Source: Sperchopsis tessellata
Lineage: Eukaryota; Arthropoda; Insecta; Coleoptera; Hydrophilidae
Assembly (NCBI GenBank): GCA_033557685.1
Contig: JAWQRN010000186.1
Span: forward strand, 1-34,910
DNA: 34,910 nt
Reading direction: 5' to 3'
Part shown: positions 12,201 to 21,129 of the stretch, piece by piece
Layout of the letters: each line of letters starts with the position of its first letter
Numbering within the stretch: the stretch's first letter is position 1
The notes under the pieces: model-generated
Database searches by the model: none
Told to the model about the DNA's origin: nothing
What the model saw: the letters and a program-made list of their open reading frames with translations, nothing else
Program-made: the position numbers and the translations under genes

Positions 12201-13235
12201 ATTGTGGAATAACTGGCTTCTCCAATTCCTACTAGGGCTCGAAAAACTACAAACCATGTAAAATTCTGAAAAAAAAATAACAGTCATTAGTTATAATTAC
12301 TTTTATTTTCTCAATTTTAATGTTGGAAGCAATGTAATTTAAATTAGTTCATAAATATTTGTCAGTTATTTATGTCTCCTATAAAAACACCGATAACTAA
12401 TAGGAAGATAATATTTTTCTGTTCTTCCAGTAAATTGATTATGAACAAAAAACTTAACATTTCATAATGTCTGGTCATTTAGTTCTTTTATTATAAGGGC
12501 AATGATTCCATAGGTTCATCAAAAAGCAGTTGTATTCAATTTAAGATGACCTCCATGAAACACATTGTACTAAGAAGTATACTTCTTTTCATCTGTATTG
12601 TTCATTCTTTATCATATCATTAAACTGTAACAATAATGTCTAGGATATATATAATTAGAAGTATATGGAGTGTAAATAGTGTTGTAGCCGCTAAATTGAT
12701 TAATTCTACTTTTAATAAACAATAGATAAACTTTATTAATATACGAAATATGCAAAGTATATGCAATGAAGCTAGCGATATCTCTTATTACAGTGTTCAA
12801 GTATAAAAAATGTTTTTATTTATAATTAGATCGAAACCAGCTGGAGAAGAAAATAATTACTATTAAATGGAGACCAAGAGTTCTGGATTGCTGAGAGTGA
12901 TACTGTGATAATTTCTAGCTGTGATTGATAAGTTAATTATTTGTTTTTAACTTCTACAGTATTTACTTACTATATAATTCGGCTCAATTTGAAACTATTT
13001 TTGTCTGGAGTAAAATTTATAAATGTAAACACTCTTACCGTCATGAAGGATCCAATAAGTGTTGTAACACTCCATAGGAAGACTCCGAAAGCCATAATAT
13101 ATTTTCGACTATATCTGTCACCCAAGTATCCAAATAATGGGGCAAACACCATGTAACTAAGTACGAAACTAGTTTGTATAAGTCCACCTTGGCCATCTTC
13201 AATATCAAAGTAATGCTGCACCTCGGTTAAAATAC
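3018..13235 (-). CDS. spin: Spinster-like MFS transporter, six-exon partial gene
   Basis: This entry groups the exons listed individually below; the coding parts are 13235-13039, 12265-12114, 7939-7736, 7677-7543, then either 6330-6069 or 3279-3018. The joined A-D plus E product is about 317 residues and reads without a stop. Every junction has GT-AG borders and compatible phases (1, 0, 2, 2, 2, 0). Recognition rests on the MFS loop 2-3 signature GYLGDRYSRK, then RALVGIGEASYSTIAPT, FYFAIPVGSGMGYIVGS and GSFMLSTAGFTC, all close to insect and vertebrate Spinster proteins. From family knowledge, these are 12-TM proteins of late endosomes and lysosomes; SPNS1 moves lysophospholipids out of lysosomes, and fly Spinster affects lysosome function and synapse growth. 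Missing here are the N-terminus through TM1 and the part after TM10. Introns are 773, 4174, 58, 1212 and 2789 nt. The gene identity is firm; isoform use is inferred. Confidence 0.93.
4101..4200 (-). ncRNA. microRNA-precursor-like hairpin in the E-F intron (candidate)
   Basis: On the minus strand the arms 4200-4167 and 4134-4101 (34 nt each) pair with about 28 Watson-Crick pairs, two G-U pairs and four single mismatches, leaving a 32-nt loop that contains a further small CAAC/GUUG stem. Partial pairing continues outward to roughly 4214 and 4087. The two G-U pairs exist only on the minus strand, so the transcript of the host gene would fold better than its complement. The size and single-mismatch pattern fit an intronic pre-miRNA, but a fold-back MITE gives the same look. 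I do not recognise a known mature microRNA in either arm. Confidence 0.45.
4600..5690 (+). mobile_element. Non-LTR retrotransposon reverse-transcriptase remnant
   Basis: Plus-strand translation in shifting frames gives retrotransposon-like pieces: LQYLAYTDDNIIII near 5103-5145, where AYTDD sits where a YADD catalytic box is expected, and downstream TWVLRSKGTQRINVLEIKML, RRIYGA, DEYWRIGKYGEI at about 5353-5480, a pattern (E-x-K-M-L-R-R-I-x-G then R-x-x-x-E-I) common near the C-terminus of non-LTR polyproteins. Several frameshifts and stops break the frame. The clade cannot be set and the 5' limit is a guess. It sits inside the E-F intron of spinster in antisense orientation. Confidence 0.55.
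6069..6330 (-). CDS. spin: spinster alternative exon E (TM8-TM10, version 1)
   Basis: The exon is 262 nt, from after TTATTTTAG to TTATTG/GTAAGCA. One base completes aspartate, then 87 codons run from VAYKFGVIAM to WSIVADILL. Helices are TM8 (FGVIAMISGLAGVPTGSWL), a short basic loop SQHFRIRYPRADPHIC, TM9 (AMGLLVSTPMIFLALLV) and TM10 (CYFFVFLGEFFLNLTWSIV). YKFG at the front and GVPTGS in TM8 resemble the usual family sequence, so this may be the standard version. An acidic residue in TM10 (GEFF) is glutamine in exon F. It lies 1212 nt after exon D. Confidence 0.92.
7543..7677 (-). CDS. spin: spinster exon D (TM7)
   Basis: A 135-nt exon between TTTTACAG and GTAAGTT. Its first base completes an asparagine codon; 44 codons follow, GSFMLSTAGFTCVSFVAGA then LAWWGPKIIHMGIKLQPEGG and GVKYD, and it ends with two bases (GA). 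The helix is TM7 of the family, ending in the conserved AWWGP. Leaving the exon in phase 2 is important: both candidate partners (6330 and 3279) start with a T that turns GA into an aspartate codon, so either can be joined here without disturbing the frame. Confidence 0.95.
7736..7939 (-). CDS. spin: spinster exon C (TM5-TM6 and central loop)
   Basis: The exon opens after TTTTTTTCAG with one base completing the split serine codon, reads 67 codons and closes with two bases (AA) before GTGAGAT. The product begins GMGYIVGSQISSATGAWQWA, then TM6 (LRATPVLGIIAVVLILFIL), followed by a charged cytoplasmic stretch NDPERGASERSGHLVATSW and EDVKHLVK that links the two six-helix halves of the transporter. 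The donor is the least standard of the six, and the intron after it is only 58 nt. Confidence 0.95.
8300..8700 (+). mobile_element. Probable mariner transposase remnant
   Basis: An open stretch 8300-8494 contains IRDIPDNFHISFGSVQQFLT followed by E and, shortly after, RAFVTNLF, resembling the second helix-turn-helix of mariner transposases (I-S-x-G-S-V-x-x-I-L then R-x-x-x-x-x-L-L). At about 8640-8700 another frame reads DCFTKWHEC and then GKGSSLNG, similar to the C-terminal F-x-x-W-x-x-x-W-x-x-C and G-x-Y-F-x-G block. If both are right, the catalytic middle has been deleted, leaving the two ends about 150 bp apart. Each match is short, so this is a moderate call. It lies in the intron between spinster exons B and C, antisense to the gene. 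Confidence 0.45.
9257..10332. mobile_element. Putative non-autonomous hAT-type element
   Basis: The left end CATGGGTGTCCAAC and the reverse complement of the right end, CATGTGTGGCTAAC, agree at 11 of 14 positions. The flanking octamers GTTTACAT and GTATTAGT match at 5 of 8, which would be a worn 8-bp target duplication of the hAT type. The right terminal region at 10260-10320 is strikingly GC-rich (GGGCCGCATGCAG then CGCGCGCCGCGGG) within otherwise AT-rich DNA, a feature I associate with one group of insect hAT ends. Two open stretches inside (9456-9749 and 10029-10235) show no transposase motif that I recognise. It is an inference from the ends only. Confidence 0.5.
10333..12113. other. Intron B-C right part, no element identified
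   Basis: Pyrimidine-rich on the plus strand between 10430 and 11300, with no conserved motif in either strand that I can name. An open frame at 10429-10632 is low-complexity Ser/Phe/Leu sequence and not convincing. Confidence 0.4.
12114..12265 (-). CDS. spin: spinster exon B (TM4 to start of TM5)
   Basis: The exon has no ATG and sits between a TTTTTTTTTCAG acceptor and the donor GTAAGAA. It enters in phase 0 with NFTWFVVFRALVGIGEASYS, continues TIAPTIISDLFVKETRSKM and ends in the start of TM5, LTLFYFAIPVG, plus two bases (AG) that make a serine codon with the first base of the next exon. The 50 complete codons are among the best conserved of the family, so this exon was decisive for the gene name. 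The downstream intron is 4174 nt and holds the putative hAT element and the mariner remnant. Confidence 0.95.
13039..13235 (-). CDS. spin: spinster exon A (TM2-TM3)
   Basis: This 197-nt exon follows a TTTTTCTTGCAG acceptor and ends at ATGACG/GTAAGAG. It begins with two bases (GT) completing a split glycine codon, then 65 codons from ILTEVQHYF to LIGSFMT. Residues around 20-35 (LIQTSFVLSYMVFAPLF) form TM2, followed by the MFS signature GYLGDRYSRK, whose acidic and basic residues are intact, and TM3 (YIMAFGVFLWSVTTLIGSF). In family members the residues just before this exon are the end of TM1 with an N-Y-M-D-R type motif; no such exon was found between here and the right edge. There is no initiator methionine that fits: an apparent start at 13221 is a GTG valine codon inside the exon. 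Confidence 0.95.
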
Positions 13236-13954
13236 CTGCAAGAAAAAGAAGACAAGTAATACACAGTTTTAATTAGAAAATAGTTTGCACAAGAGTCTTA
13301 AAAATGTAATGTACAGAGAAACAAGTAAGTAATCCAAAATAGAAAAGACATATTTATATAAAAGTGCCATATCAATTTATATATAGCGTAGTAACATTTT
13401 TAAATATATTAATTTAACGAACAATTATGATTCTATAATTATCAACTGAGTCAACGGATATTGAAACAAAACAATATTAAAAAAAAAAAAAATTTATATA
13501 TATATTTATTATGATCTACAGTATGATCCAATATTTAAGATTCGACCAATTATAAATCATTTCAACAAACATTTTCAATCGGTACCAATGTGTTAATGCA
13601 TTTGTGTGGATGAACAAATGTGCTCTACCAAAATGGTTTCACATCTTCGTATGAAACTATTTTTGTTATCTAATTCCTACGATTAGTCCTATGGTTTTGA
13701 GCTGTATTCTAGTGCAAGCAATATTATCTATACAGGAAAATATTCCTTGGGAAAGTTACGTGCAAATAGTACTGCATAAGCCTCCTACAAACAAAGAGGT
13801 TACAAAGCACCCTGTGAACACTGTGGAAGGATAATAAATGCATTCGCCTAACTTCAATGTATGTAGAAATACACCCAGTCTTGAATGTGGAACATAATCA
13901 CACCCATCACGTTATTCTCGTGAGGAACGAGATTGAAGTTGAGTGTTAAAATAA
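13236..13954. other. Region upstream of spinster exon A, nothing certain
   Basis: No further spinster exon was recognised. The part after about 13750 may belong to the truncated piggyBac element, but I cannot match it to the catalytic region. A run of A at 13481-13493 is followed by an AT dinucleotide stretch. Confidence 0.4.
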
Positions 13955-14650
13955 TGCACACATGGGTGCTGTCGACTTGATATATGGTCTTTTAGGTTAT
14001 TATCACGTAAGGATGAAGAAAGTAGAGTGGCACAGTCGATTTTTTTACTATGTATTGGGCTTGGCCATGCTTAATGCTTATTTCTTAGATAAACGAATAA
14101 AAAGACATTCAAGAATGAACATACAGCTACCTCTATCTCGAAAATAAGTGGCTGCTATGATATGCAAAACTGACTCAGAGGATTTTAAAAAGAAACACCA
14201 AGATCGACAAGGGTAGTGCAGTGCTCTCCTCCAAACGACTGGATAAGAGAACATACTTACCTGGAGCAGATGGATTTGGACACTTTCATGAGTGGTTGGA
14301 TCGTTCAAGAAAACGCCAATGCAAATCATCTGGCTGCAAATCATAAACACAGTGTACTTGCTCTAAGTGTAAGATCCATTTATGCTGTACTGCAACTAAA
14401 AATTGTTTCGCAACATTCTTCAAGAACTTATGTAATGATTGTAATTTTTGAATAATAAATACGTAACAAAATTTCCAAAAATAGTTTTGCAGTAACTGCC
14501 CAGGTCCGCCTTAGGACGGGCATGCAATCATTGGGTCCACAGGTAATCACTTATACTTAAGATTAAATTTGAACACAAATTTAGTATTAGTGACCCTCAA
14601 TTTGCTTAGTGAAATTTTTTGGTCTACAAAAAAAAATTGGGCACTGAGGG
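13955..14650 (+). mobile_element. piggyBac-type transposase, C-terminal half and right end
   Basis: The stretch 13962-14147 reads MGAVDLIYGLLGYYHVRMKK then EWHSRFFYYVLGLAMLNAY, matching the piggyBac block M-G-G-V-D-x-x-x-x-x-x-x-Y-x-x-x-x-K-x-x-x-W-x-x-x-x-F. After a frameshift, 14263-14451 reads ADGFGHFHEWLDRSRKRQCK, then SSGC, one internal stop, TQCTCSKCKIHLC and KNCFATFF, the cysteine-rich zinc-binding tail of these enzymes. About 200 bp further on, GAGGG is followed directly by TTAA (14651-14654), the expected piggyBac right terminus and target. No matching TTAA-CCCT left end was found, so the copy is 5' truncated or rearranged as well as frameshifted. Confidence 0.82.
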
Positions 14651-14654
14651 TTAA
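14651..14654. repeat. TTAA target at the piggyBac right end
   Basis: TTAA directly follows the terminal AGGG of the piggyBac remnant, as expected for an insertion at this tetranucleotide. The corresponding left copy is not identifiable. Confidence 0.65.
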
Positions 14655-14699
14655 AGATCATATGCACGAAGAGTGTAATAGAGGAAAATATGATGTCGA

Positions 14700-15080
14700 C
14701 CGGTAAAAAATAATTTTCAAGCAGCGGAGCTATGTGCGCTCCATCCCTTGAAATGTTGTGTGACTTTGTAGTCAAAGCATGGGCTAAAGTAAAAGTGGAG
14801 ACACTCAAAAATTTATTAAAAAAGTAAGGCATCTATATTGTTATGAATGGTACGGAAGATGTTATGGAACACTAAACATGATGAAAACAAAACCGATTCA
14901 CAGACTCAAATAAAATATATTTTTAAAGTAAAATGTATATTTTTTACTTATTTTTAATGTAATAGAAACTATTTTTTAAATAACGACTGGAATTCTTCTA
15001 TATAGATTTTATATCAACAAATTAATACGAGAAACCAAGCTTCCTCTTTTGCATCTGGCGTATAAGACCACCCCCGATTT
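14700..15080 (+). mobile_element. pogo/Tigger transposase C-terminal fragment
   Basis: One frame reads MCAPSLEMLCDFVVKAWAKV then KVETLKNLLKK, a stop, and GIYIVMNGTEDVMEH (about 14731-14873). This fits the end of pogo-like DDE transposases, where a W-x-x-x-A-W-x-x-V helix is followed by S-F-x-x-C-G-I and then a D-G-S/T-E-D motif; the stop stands where the cysteine is expected. Near 15053-15082 the sequence GGCGTATAAGACCACCCCCG resembles the terminal region of some pogo-like elements as I remember it. The fragment starts almost directly after the piggyBac TTAA. The N-terminal half is absent. Confidence 0.55.
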
Positions 15081-15686
15081 TTAGGTGTATTTTGGGATTT
15101 TGTTTAACGTGAAATTAGCGCAAGAATGTTTTACACGATTGCGATTTAGTAATAATGATTATAAAAACGTGATCAAAACTAAAATGACTATTATCGAACT
15201 TTTTCCAAAAGCAAAAGACAATATCAAGTTCTTTTTATATTTTGGTGGAAAATGCAAACATCAACTTCACCCGTATTCTTTATTAGCCGCAGTTTTTCTG
15301 TTTTAAAAATAATTTAACATCTAACGCCTAACGATGTTATTTTTATTTAAAAAACGTTATTCTGCGTTGAAAAAATGCAATTCATTTAGAAAACAATTTG
15401 TCACTAATGTAGGTTTAAATTATAAATACACCCAAGATTAATGCCAGAAGCCACAAGAACGAATATAAATACTTCCACTTTAAAGGTAATACCGCATACG
15501 TTACACTAAATTATAAATAAATTACGTTTATATTGATTAAATGTAAACCAGTATTCGTTAGTGATAATATTTGCCTATTTCCCAACTTTTTGTCAATAAT
15601 TATTATTTATTAAATACGAAATATCACCTAAGAGAATCTCACACGTGAGATCTCCATGGTAAAAGCAATTGCAGCTAGTATACTTT

Positions 15687-15698
15687 AATTAGATGCTG
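15687..15698 (+). repeat. Target-site duplication, left copy (SINE)
   Basis: AATTAGATGCTG directly precedes the SINE head and recurs as AATTAGACGCTG at 15977-15988 directly after its tail (11 of 12 identical). Confidence 0.85.
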
Positions 15699-15976
15699 GA
15701 CCCGTCTCATTAGCTCAGTGGCTAAGTACTAGGATACTAGGGGGCTTTTTGTGATTAGGGAAAATTATTTGTGGTGCTCGCCTACCGGGAGGGACGTAAA
15801 ACTCTGGGTTCCGTGTATTGGAGGTAAATGAAGACCACGTGCACGTAAAAGACCCCAATTATAATTGGAACACATGATATGGTAAAATTTCCAGGTTTGG
15901 GAGCCTAATCATTGGCGTCGATTATAGGCCATTGTAGCGGAAATAGGCCGACGCTAAATAAAACAAACAAACAAAC
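15699..15976 (+). mobile_element. tRNA-headed SINE with RTE-like tail
   Basis: The 278-bp element is bounded by a 12-bp direct duplication. Its head contains TAGCTCAGTGG (15711-15721), a good RNA polymerase III box A of tRNA type; a box B is degenerate and I cannot place it with certainty. The body has GGTGCTCGCCTACCGGGAGG and the tail GGAGCCTAATCATTGGCGTC, ending in GCCGACGCTAAATAAAAC and a CAAA-type repeat. Tails of this kind with short repeats instead of poly(A) are usually borrowed from an RTE-type LINE that supplies the reverse transcriptase. It has no coding capacity and would depend on such a partner. Confidence 0.85.
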
Positions 15977-15988
15977 AATTAGACGCTG
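15977..15988 (+). repeat. Target-site duplication, right copy (SINE)
   Basis: AATTAGACGCTG, one transition away from the left copy; it fixes the 3' boundary of the SINE at the end of the CAAA repeat. Confidence 0.85.
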
Positions 15989-16769
15989 AAATGCACAAAC
16001 AGGCAAGAACAACTGGTAATGCTATCAACATAAAGATGTACTTTTATATAATGGTCGCCTGATAACATCCTAGGTTCTTTCTTGTTATGTATTTCAATAA
16101 ATATATACTTAAATCTGATAACTTTTAAATTTAAAAGCAATGATGACACTAAATTAAATAACAGAGAAACAACATTTCAAACAGCTGCCTAAAATTTGTA
16201 AATTTCAATTCACTTAATGTGGTTAAAATGAAAACCATCTATTTGTATCTACGAAATTCATAATAAACATTTCGAACAGCAGTCTAAATTTACTTGGCTA
16301 GATGTTACTAAAAAAAAAAAAAAACTTAAAGAATGCAGTTCATTGACAGATTTAAAATGTATATACCGTGGAATCCAAATACCTGCTACATAAATTGTAG
16401 GTACGAGAGTACATAATAAAAATAATTCATTAGAACCGGTTGTTTCCTGTTTAATGAGGTGCTTATGTAGGGAACTCCAAAACTTGCGGCACGTTTTAAC
16501 TTTTTTAATTCATGAATATAAACAATTCAACATACATATTACGTATGCATGTAGGTGGGAATATCATAGTTACACTTTTATGACTGTGAGTAACGAAAAC
16601 ATTTACAACATAATGTGTTTTTGCTGTTCTTTATTTACCGATGTTATTCTGTATAGTTTCTGTTGCTGTATATGAGATGAAAATGCTATAAAATAAAGCA
16701 CAATGTTGTTCATTTGGCCACTTTATATCATAATCAACTTTAACTATCATTTGACATATAAATTCTCAT

Positions 16770-17070
16770 GCAGGATGAGGTTGTATAGATTAGAAGTTTG
16801 AAGAACAAAAAAAGCAGCAGGAGTGGATAGCATACGAAGTGAAATGTCTAGTGTGGAGGAGAAATAGTTTATGAAGAATGAATACGTTATTTAATATATT
16901 CTTAGGTAGCTCCATACAACAAGATGGCATGTGTTCACTAGAAAAGAGACAAGTAACAAGTTTGACTACAAAATAATGGAGCGGTAAGTCTGCTGAGCAT
17001 TCTAGAAAAAGTATTTGGTAAAGTGCAAAACTATTAACCGTTTTTCTACCTGCTCCACGCATACATAATT
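16770..17070 (+). mobile_element. Non-LTR reverse-transcriptase N-terminal fragment
   Basis: Plus-strand translation gives LKNKKAAGVDSIRSEM at about 16795-16842, matching the first conserved block of non-LTR reverse transcriptases (K-x-x-K-A-x-G-x-D-x-I-x-x-E), and, in another frame, SLLSILEKVFGKVQN at about 16987-17031, the following S-L-L-S-x-x-x-K-V-x-x-x block. About 145 nt lie between them, shorter than normal, so sequence has been lost. There is no YADD box or endonuclease. It faces the RTE element that starts just to the right, and is a separate insertion. Confidence 0.65.
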
Positions 17071-17151
17071 CACTCACTCCATCAATACAAAAGCAGTCGT
17101 TTTAATATAAAACCCTTTTATCCTATGAATATACAACTCCCTAGTTATATT

Positions 17152-17155
<4 letters not shown>

Positions 17156-17210
<55 letters not shown>
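17156..17210. repeat. (TA)n microsatellite, tail of the RTE element
   Basis: About 27 TA units without interruption. It adjoins the 3' end of the minus-strand RTE copy exactly where RTE-type elements carry short tandem repeats, so it probably arose from the retrotransposon tail and then expanded. Confidence 0.85.
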
Positions 17211-17214
<4 letters not shown>

Positions 17215-19402
17215 ATCAGCCGTTATTCATCCACTACTGGACAAAGGTCTCCCCAAGTTCCTTCCACTCACCACGGTTGTGCGTTCTTCTCATCCACGTG
17301 ACTTCCAAAATTCTGAGTTCTCTGTCCCACATGTCATTTGGTCTTCGTCTTGGTCTTATGTTGTCTCCTGGTTCCCAAACAATTAACTCATTTGACCATC
17401 AATGATCTGCTCGTCTTCCAAGATGTCCTGCCTATTTCCACTTTTGCGTCTTTAATGTACCTAGTACATCCCTGACCTTATAGTCTGACTTCTTATCCAT
17501 GTACAGCGTCTTCTATTACTAATTTTCCAACGCATCATGTATCTCTAAATACTTCTTTGCGTTGTTTGGAACTTCTGTACATGAGAGGCCTTTAATTTCC
17601 ACGTCTCACTAGCATACGCTATTACAGGCAAAAATATGTTGCTTGCGCTATCTCTAAAGAAATATCTCCATCCACATTGGCTGACATGGCTAGCTCATTG
17701 AGCATAACTTTCGTTTTACTAAGATTCATCCTAAGGCCTACATCCCTACTTTTAGAATCCAGAGCAATCATTCTTTCTTGGAGCTCTAATTTAACGTTTG
17801 ATGCGACTTTTTCATAGATGTTTTTAATTAACTGTATGTCAGCAAATGGAATGCTATTTAGGATCAAAGCTTTAATAAACGCAGTTGCTTTGATCGAGTC
17901 AAATGCTTTCTCTTAGTATACAAAAGCACAACATAGTGGGAGGTTGTACTCATTACATCTAGATATCAATTCACGCACCGTATGAATGTGGTCAATAGTG
18001 CTATATCCCTTCCGAAAATCTACCTGTTCTTTGGGTTGGTACGAATCGAATTGGTCGGTAAGGCGATTCGCAATTATTTTGGTAAGGATATCTATTCATG
18101 CCGTTTATAGTTTTGCCAGGACTGTATATATCGCATTCCCAACAATTTTTAGAATGTCAACGTTGATCCCATCGTCTTTTCCACACTTCATTGATTTTAG
18201 AGCATGTGCAACTTATGAGGGTAATATTGGTAGAACGTCTTCCTCGGAAGAGATGTATATATGGTTACGTTCATCTCGATATTGTTGGTAAAATGTTCTA
18301 ACCACTTCAAGGATTTCATCAACTCTCTCACCGTTTTCAGATCTGAGGGCTGTTGTATCTTCTAACATTTTTCTTTATTCGCTTTTTAATAGTCTTTGAA
18401 AGTTCCTCACACTCTATATGCTTCCTTCTTGCCTTAACTTTACTTTTAGTTCTCTATACTGTCTTTGTAAGGTTTTAGTATGTTCGGAAATTTTCGAATC
18501 TTTTTTACCATTGGCAGTTCCATCTATGACTGGACGTATTTGTTATTATTTGAAACACATTATCGACATCATTATGTTCTTCCAAAGCAGCAAATTTGTT
18601 TTTAAGCTCTAATTGAAATACTTCTCGATTTGATTTTGGATGGTCCAAGTTAATTTTTCTGCCACCGCCGTTGGTAAATTTAAATGTTTCTAGTTTTACA
18701 TTTAAAGATAGTTTACATTTAACAACACAGCGATCACTTTCAGTATCAAAACAGTTCAGAACTGTGCAGTCTTATATAATGGCTCCTCTATTGGTGAATA
18801 TGTTTGCAATCTCGTTCATGGTGTTGTTTCGGCTTTGTCAGCTCCATTTTCGTGATGTTTATTTTTTTAGCAAACATGGTATTCGCTATATACAGACTCT
18901 TTGACTCTGCCAATTATACAAGTCTGTTGCCTCGTTCATCTCTACTTCCAAAACCGAGGGCACATACAACCTGATCTCCTGATCGTTGTACTCCTATCTT
19001 TGCATTAAAGTCTCCTAAGACGAATTTAAAATGTGCTTTTGAGTTCTCATGAATATGTCACCTCTTCATAGAACTTTTCGAATGTCTCGTCTGAATGGCT
19101 ACTTGTTGGGGCATAAATTTGCAGAATTTGGAATTTATGTCGCCTTGAAATCTTTCCTTCTAAGTATGCGACTATGTCCGATGTACTATCAAACTTGATT
19201 ATTAGGTGTTTCAGTCTTTTGTGAACCATGTAACCATCCCCACTATTTCATCCATTGTTATTGCCACGGTAGTAATACTTATGTCCACTTTTCTTCTTAT
19301 TTCGCTCAGACCTATAACATCCCATTGAATCTCGTCCAATTCATTTTCCAGCTGTATTAGTTTTGCTTCACTAGATAATGTGTGGCAGTTTAATTTTGAC
19401 AT
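17211..19402 (-). mobile_element. RTE-type LINE with deleted reverse-transcriptase core
   Basis: The element reads on the minus strand. Endonuclease: MSKLNCHTLSSEAKLIQLEN, DVIGLSEIRR (19402-19211), MVHKRLKHLI, QIYAPTSSHSDETFEKFYEE (19229-19047), then FVLGDFNAKIG, LGFGSRDERGNRLV near 18990 and NTMFAKK. Reverse transcriptase: CCAFV...EKAFDSIKATAFIKA near 17920 and, in the open stretch 17867-17622, LIKNIYEKVASNVKLE joined directly to LQERMIALDSKSRDVGLRMN and LSKTKVM. The block normally between these, carrying the catalytic aspartate pair, is missing near 17783 with the frame preserved. C-terminus: VRDVLGTLKTQKWK, GHL and HNRGEWKELGETFVQ just before the (TA)n tail. Several frameshifts are also present. 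It is close to full length but cannot be active. Confidence 0.88.
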
Positions 19403-19959
19403 AAGTAATATTGTTTGTTTTTTTTAAATGTAAATTATTTGACTTTCTTTGTAAAAATGAACCTTATTGTTTAGATGAATATTTGGCTCAAAATTACCAA
19501 TAGTATATTTGATTTTTTTTTTGCGAGTTATGTTATATCGAATTTTTTTTTTGTTGTTTTATTTTCTTTTACTTTTGAATTTATATTTTAATCATACAGT
19601 TGATTGTAAAGGGTTTTGTTTACGATATAATTCAATTATTATTTATTGTTTGAAAAAGTGAATTTAATTTTTTTGAAATTGACACAATCAAGGTGTTTTG
19701 AATAAAGATAATTTTTGATTTTTAATTTGATTTTGATTTTGGTAACTTTTATATCCACGGATTCTTAGCTCCTGTATTTTTCTTATCCATATATGTATAA
19801 TATGTTTAAGTTAGGATTTTATGGTTACCATGAGGAAATAAAACTAATTATTTTGACGTTACATGTGCTGATTTCTTAAATAATATTTAATATATATCAT
19901 ATAAAAAATAAGCTAGGCAAAATTCACAGTTATTACAATATATAATTGTTTCTTGGTGG

Positions 19960-20460
19960 CGTTTTATCAAGGTAGTTTTCTACGTTTGTTCTTGATAAAC
20001 TAGATGTGTGTTATTTTATTCTGAATTTTAGGCACTACCTTAATTATCCAACATAACACTTTTCACAATTTTTACAGTATGATTTTATCTAAAGTTGGAG
20101 TGGGAGTGTGTAATTTTGTGAAAAGGGTTCTTAAGTTATTTTTATTTGTGCTATTTTTATATTTATGGTTTAAATATGTTTTGTAACCGTTCAGATAGTC
20201 CATGACCATATGGCAGGGGCAGATATTTTATGTTTGTATTTGTTGTGTTATTCTTCAATATTGATTTATTGTAAAATTTGTACGTTCTTTCTCTTATGAT
20301 TTTATTGATTGTATCTGAGGGGTAGTTGTTATTTTGTAGGGTTTGTTTAATTTTATTTAGGGTTTCGGAATGTTGAGATTTAATGCTCTATCAGATATGC
20401 CACAAATGAAATTTAGTTTATAAATTAGTGGTCGACCTGATTTGAAGTTCGGATTAAAAA
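19960..20460 (-). mobile_element. Penelope-like element fragment
   Basis: Minus-strand frames read NFKSGRPLIYKLNFICGISD then RALNL, next (after a frameshift) ETLNKIKQTLQNNNYPSDTI and NKIIRERTYKFYN, and LPLPYGHGLSERLQNIF. This order, R-A-x-x-L, N-N-Y-P and then P-Y-x-x-G-x-S-E-x-x, is typical of the region after the Penelope reverse transcriptase. Further on, KSYCKNCEKCYVG, a stop and LKFRIK fit the zinc-finger and start of the GIY-YIG endonuclease. The reverse-transcriptase core is not present, and there are at least two frameshifts and stops, so it is a dead 3' fragment. Confidence 0.75.
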
Positions 20461-21129
20461 ATATAACCATTTAACTTTGAATGACAGACGATACATACAC
20501 AGACTTAATACCAAACAAGATAAAATAATATGGAATTAAACTTTTGATAGAATCTTTCAATTAACACATGTTAATCAAATATAAATTTATACACAATTTT
20601 AATACCTTTCAAGTCATCTACCGATAATCCCCAATAATAGAACAGTAAAATAGAAATCTATACATTACCGTCAAAACATTTAGCGTATAAATAAATAGCC
20701 CTGTCTCATTCAACCCGATGCAAGGCCATGAATATGTCAATAATCGGCCGTTGGGTATTTAAGTTCAACAAACATCATTTAGATTTAAATTAAAAAGTGT
20801 CCATTTTTTTCTAGATTATTTTCATATAATAAAATAACAAATATTCTTAGAGAAAGCAGCACATTGGCTTGCGTAACGTCTAAGTAAGAAATTTTACTTC
20901 ATCAAAGTAACCATGAAATCCTAACATAAACATAATATACTATATATATATATATAAAATATATATTATGAAAACATCTCTCCCTGTATTCGAAACACAC
21001 ATTGAAATATAAACATAAAAGAACAAACGTTATAATTCTCAATAAGCAAAGTTTATTAATTAGCTAATAAAATAAAGTTGTTTAATTATTAGCTCTCGAG
21101 AAAAAAATCTGTCAATTAAAAAATCTCGG

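Noticed and set aside
14599..14653. Inverted ACCCTCA/TGAGGGT pair taken as both ends of a tiny element
   Set aside because: Arms of seven bases only; the right copy is better explained as the piggyBac terminus.
15085..15306. Open frame of 73 codons after the pogo fragment
   Set aside because: No motif recognised; composition equals the surrounding AT-rich DNA.
15711..15780. tRNA gene
   Set aside because: Only box A is good; no cloverleaf can be folded, and the sequence is the head of a SINE with target duplication.
19951..20000. TTTATCAAG/CTTGATAAA hairpin
   Set aside because: Nine-base stem within AT-rich Penelope-like debris; expected by chance at this composition.
20935..20970. CATAATATA...TATATTATG palindrome
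   Set aside because: Pure AT sequence; low information and similar stretches occur throughout the window.
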